38,387 nucleotides of DNA from the NCBI GenBank assembly GCA_001970955.1, contig MPUH01000719.1, positions 1 through 38,387 on the forward strand. Reading direction: 5' to 3'. A program made the translations under genes and the position numbers. Source of the DNA: Stentor coeruleus (Eukaryota; Ciliophora; Heterotrichea; Heterotrichida; Stentoridae). Shown piece after piece: positions 37,972 to 38,387 of the stretch. The notes below the pieces were generated by a model, which saw nothing but the letters and a program-made list of their open reading frames with translations, ran no database searches and had not been told where the DNA came from. Position 1 is the first letter of the stretch; each line of letters opens with the position of its first letter.

Positions 37972-38387
37972 TTAATTTATTATCGAATTTAAAACCAAGA
38001 ACCATACCAATTTAGATAATTTATTAAAATCAAATTTGATTTTCATATAGAAATTTTAATCTAATTAAGAGCATATGAAAGAATAAATTCTAAGTACTTT
38101 TAAAGCATGGGAAAAATAGATTGTAAGTGATAAATTTTGGTATTTTTAGCATTAAGTGTGCTGCAAATGAAATAAATTGCAATTTCGAAAAAATATTTGT
38201 AATAACTTCGTTTTATAGAATTTCAAGTTATTAATAAATGCCACAAAAAATTGGATTATATAGAATAAACTCATGGAATTGAAGAAAATTTTGTATTTTG
38301 ATTTGAAAATTTATATATTTGATATATGTCATGCAAACTAATAAAATTTTTAGCTGATTAAGCCAACCCTAGCATATTGGGTGATTG
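37972..38387. other. AT-rich flank at the window end, no gene seen
   Basis: 416 nt upstream of the amidohydrolase start. No open frame of note on either strand. It presumably contains the promoter of the minus-strand amidohydrolase and perhaps that of a gene beyond the window. Confidence 0.5.

Noticed and set aside
1-38387. tRNA, 5S rRNA or spliceosomal RNA genes
   Set aside because: GTTCGA-type B-box matches were few (for example near 11318 and 33474), and none sits in a cloverleaf context; no recognisable snRNA core sequences were found by eye.
1-38387. CRISPR arrays, bacterial operons, phage or integrated virus genes
   Set aside because: No spaced direct repeats, ribosome binding sites or viral structural/replication genes were seen; the gene content is eukaryotic throughout.

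Overview
The window is eukaryotic nuclear DNA, most likely from a heterotrich ciliate and best matching Stentor. It is AT-rich and densely packed with mostly intronless genes on both strands. Two genes only read sensibly after removal of a 15-nt GT...AG intron (7106-7120 and 11126-11140), a size typical of heterotrichs. All three stop codons end genes (TGA ends the Rsm22-like, WD40 and first RING genes) and Trp is TGG throughout, so the code looks standard. That argues against Blepharisma-type TGA=Trp. The species call is inference.

Layout. 1-4.0 kb: an Rsm22/METTL17-like mitoribosome assembly protein, a CDPK-like pseudokinase with EF hands, and a decayed gene on the minus strand. 4.1-11.2 kb: an EF-hand/WD40 axoneme-type protein (+), then four minus-strand genes (a spliced Cys-rich protein, an R2R3 MYB factor, an unknown basic protein and a spliced coiled-coil protein). 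12-19 kb, all plus: a MGRN1-like RING E3, an unknown protein, two tandem kinase paralogues 25 nt apart (the first frameshifted), and a second RING protein. 19.1-21.9 kb holds no recognisable gene. 21.9-27.9 kb: an RNI-type LRR protein (-), a SKP1-like protein and a Nup62/Nsp1-type FG nucleoporin. 28-30 kb is mostly empty except for a GC-rich island at 28671-28790. 30-31 kb: a two-domain truncated haemoglobin broken by assembly joins. 32.1-38 kb: a kinesin-1-type heavy chain (-), a DENN protein (+) and an M20 amidohydrolase (-).

The genes do not form one pathway; this is ordinary compact ciliate housekeeping and signalling DNA. The points worth a second look are the pseudokinase with both catalytic aspartates lost, the METTL17-like protein lacking most of the expected Fe-S cysteines, the DFN-motif kinase pair, the tandem globin, the GC-rich island, and a strand-skew pattern around gene starts.

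Assembly quality is uneven. Single Ns at 24428, 30569 and 30862 are each flanked by the same sequence on both sides, and two further perfect short duplications (3169-3238, 16812-16925) look like unmarked versions of the same problem.
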